Below are positions 62,007 through 64,000 of a DNA stretch of 64,000 nt, piece after piece. The DNA comes from Epiperipatus broadwayi (Eukaryota > Onychophora > Udeonychophora > Euonychophora > Peripatidae): assembly GCA_028023455.1 (NCBI GenBank), contig JAQFVV010000273.1:616489-680488 (forward strand), in the 5' to 3' direction. A model generated the notes under the pieces. The model was given only the letters and a program-made list of their open reading frames with translations. It had not been told where the DNA came from and searched no databases. The position numbers were made by a program, and so were the translations under genes. Within the stretch, counting starts at the first letter, position 1, and each line of letters begins with the position of its first letter.

Positions 62007-62198
62007 CCACTCAGGAATTAGCATGCCTGTTGTATTCTTAGTTCTCTATGTTGGTTTTTGAGACGAATTTTTCTCTACAATAGATTATTTAAATATAGTT
62101 TTCCACTCAGGAATTAGCATGCCTGTTGAGTCCTTAGTTATCTTTGATGGTTTTTTGAGAAGAATTTGCTATACAATAGATGATTTAAAAACAGTTTT
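62007..62198 (+). repeat. 96-bp tandem duplication
   Basis: CCACTCAGGAATTAGCATGC begins at 62007 and again at 62103. The two units differ at scattered bases. No coding content. Confidence 0.8.
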
Positions 62199-62426
62199 CT
62201 TTACATCTTATTTTTATTACTAAATCAAAAGCCTAGGGTTTTTTAAAATGTTTTTTGTTTAACACAAATAAATAGTTATAAACATTTTGTAGTTTTAAAA
62301 AAATGAAGAAATAGTATAAAAAATGGTCTGTTTGCCAAGAAAATTCAAAAGAATGTGGAGTTGGAGTTAATTAAGAATGTTTTTTTTTGTCTACTAATTC
62401 AAAACTATTTGTAACAATCAATGTAT

Positions 62427-62475
62427 ATCTTAGGTGGATGATTAAATATTTTATTTGATCATCCACCTAAGATAA
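62427..62475. repeat. Short near-perfect hairpin
   Basis: Arms 62427-62449 and 62453-62475 pair over 23 positions with one mismatch (T/C near 62444) and a 3-base loop. The arm includes CTTAGGTGGATGAT. The loop is too short for a typical microRNA precursor. No known terminator or element signature. Confidence 0.8.
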
Positions 62476-63249
62476 TTAATCTGAAAAGAATCTTATCACA
62501 ATGGTGAAAAGTCTGTAAATCTTAAAATTAAAGTTAGAATCACCCTATAATTTCAATATTGTCTTTTTTATGTATCTTGTAAAGGCCTTAATTAAGTAGA
62601 CATCAAAATCTAATACAGGTTTGATGATATAATTTTAAATTTAAATATACACAAAACAAATACATGAAATTATTCTTTTTAACATAACAGTTTGATTATA
62701 TGTGTTCTGTTCCTTGCATGCCAGTTATTAAATAGAAAATTTTTCTATAGAATGTTTAGTAATGCTTTGCATTTATTTTATTAAGACTTTATGCCAGCAC
62801 TTCATCATCTCTAGTGATAAAAGGTGCAATTCGGTTTAAATATATTGAACAAGAAAAACTTGTTCGACTGTAGCGTTGAAGCTTTCAATAGATTAAGAAT
62901 TTTTAAAACATTCCATGGTAAACATAAAAATATAACAACTGAATAAAGTGTATATAATAATAATAATAATCATCATCATCATCTTATAATAATAATAATT
63001 GAGATGTTAACTATTATGTAACAATTTTGTAGGAACCAGTTGTAATCTCCAAGCTTTCTTATTTATGTATTAATGATAATCTATTGTTCTGAAGATCAAA
63101 TGATGACGTTCAATCATCGGAATTATTTTATTTAAATTTTATCAAGAAAATTTAGTTTTCAGTGTTCAACACTTTAAAATCTGCATCAAAATTGAATAGT
63201 TTGTTTAATAAAATGTTTTGAATAAATATTATATTTTAAGTACAAGTAT
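62476..63249. other. AT-rich non-coding DNA
   Basis: Contains a compound (AAT)n(CAT)n(AAT)n microsatellite at 62957-62999. No gene. Confidence 0.5.
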
Positions 63250-63425
63250 ATTTTGTATCTCTGGAGTCTACATATAATACAGGGTATTTGAACATAGCTC
63301 CTGCCGGCCACATAACCACATACATATGAAAAAAATAAATGATCTCCAATATATGTATTTTGTCCTAAATGAGCACCCGTCAGTTGGTCCAGATCATCAT
63401 CTTCCACACATATATGTGATCAGTG
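63250..63425. repeat. Third copy of the tRNA-like foldback repeat family
   Basis: GGAGTCTACATATAATA and ATGATCTCCAATATATGTAT align with 50267-50283 and 50373-50400; GTTGGTCCAGAT aligns with AGTTAGTCCAGAT-like text near 50426. The ends are less complementary than in the 50264 copy. Confidence 0.5.
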
Positions 63426-64000
63426 CTCAGTTTATATTAAAATAGAAAATTTATATTTATTGGATATTTATTGATGTAATAACGCTGGAAATAAAAAAAA
63501 AAAAAATACTTTGTAACATTCATTGTTTAGAAAAAATGATATTCTCTACTGTTGTAAAAAAGAACTTCTGGTGATAAAATGTATGGATTCTGGGGTGAGA
63601 AAAACAGCTGCTTTAGTGGTTTATATCAAGTTATTCAAGTAGATTTAATATCAATTAAAAGAATTAGATGGATATAATTAACATTTTGAATCATGTATGT
63701 AATTTGTTTCCCAAAAAAAATCTGTATTATACTAAGAACATTAAATAGAAATAATAAATAAATAGAGTGCAGCAATTCCTGTAGTAAAGAAATCATTTGC
63801 AAAAGCATTACAAAGCTGATGCATCTTGTGTTTTCTGATTTTTTTTTTTTTGTTTTTAAATTAAGATAGCAGGAATTGCTAAAATTAGCTACTACTACTA
63901 TAAATTATTACAAGATATATATATATATGTGTGATTTAATTGCATGTATGCATAAGTGAGCGTTACATATATAACTATACGATAATCTATAATTCGTTGG
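63426..64000. other. AT-rich non-coding DNA to window end
   Basis: Poly-A/T runs and an (AT)n near 63915. No supported feature. Confidence 0.5.

Overview
This window is strongly AT-rich, low-density invertebrate animal DNA. The evidence for an animal is long non-coding stretches, spliceosomal-type exon borders, four kinds of Penelope-like element (PLE) with GIY-YIG endonucleases, a CR1-like LINE with a PHD-finger ORF1, gag-encoding LTR retrotransposons and long (TAA)n arrays. I cannot name the phylum from sequence alone; an arthropod (perhaps a chelicerate) or a mollusc would fit. Only one ORF over 300 codons is intact, a retrotransposon gag. No rRNA, canonical tRNA gene, CRISPR array or bacterial-type operon was seen.

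Layout. 1-5732: LTR retrotransposon on the minus strand, with a 420-bp LTR portion repeated at both ends, an intact gag ORF and no pol. 8050-9640: two PLE terminal repeats (pLTRs) head to head, each carrying a GTA/TTA-type array. 11469-16056: a nearly full-length CR1-like LINE (minus), broken by frameshifts, with (TAA)n arrays on both sides. 16057-17521: a foldback repeat and more TAA arrays. 18825-18959: an exon-like segment. 19460-21640: a second PLE with an inverted partial copy at its 5' end. 21650-33200: essentially featureless AT-rich DNA. 34126-34697: two candidate exons that join in phase and end in a stop, the best host-gene signal. 35556-38775: a complete but decayed PLE (minus) between two direct pLTRs. 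38810-39690: a decayed LINE reverse transcriptase (minus). 42115-48119: a second LTR element (plus) with a degraded coiled-coil gag; its 3' LTR is split by a 1.39-kb DNA transposon. 48236-50053: a third PLE (plus) ending in a hammerhead-ribozyme-like motif. 51780-52226: a GIY-YIG fragment of a fourth PLE. 54202-54482, 58662-59821 and 60484-61075: foldback repeats, the second having 472-bp arms that look nearly identical.

How the parts relate. The window is a graveyard of retroelements rather than a gene cluster. The most interesting signals are RNA-level features of the PLEs and their relatives. Three loci carry hammerhead-like cores with supporting helices, and the pLTRs of one PLE family contain a tRNA-like block with polymerase III A and B boxes. 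A ribozyme, a tRNA-like block and PLE coding sequence in one terminal repeat is the best candidate here for an under-described system. Secondary interests are a gag-only LTR element, a CTCF-like motif carried by a foldback repeat, and a repeated motif whose flanking stem covaries between its two copies. All identities and distances were judged by eye.
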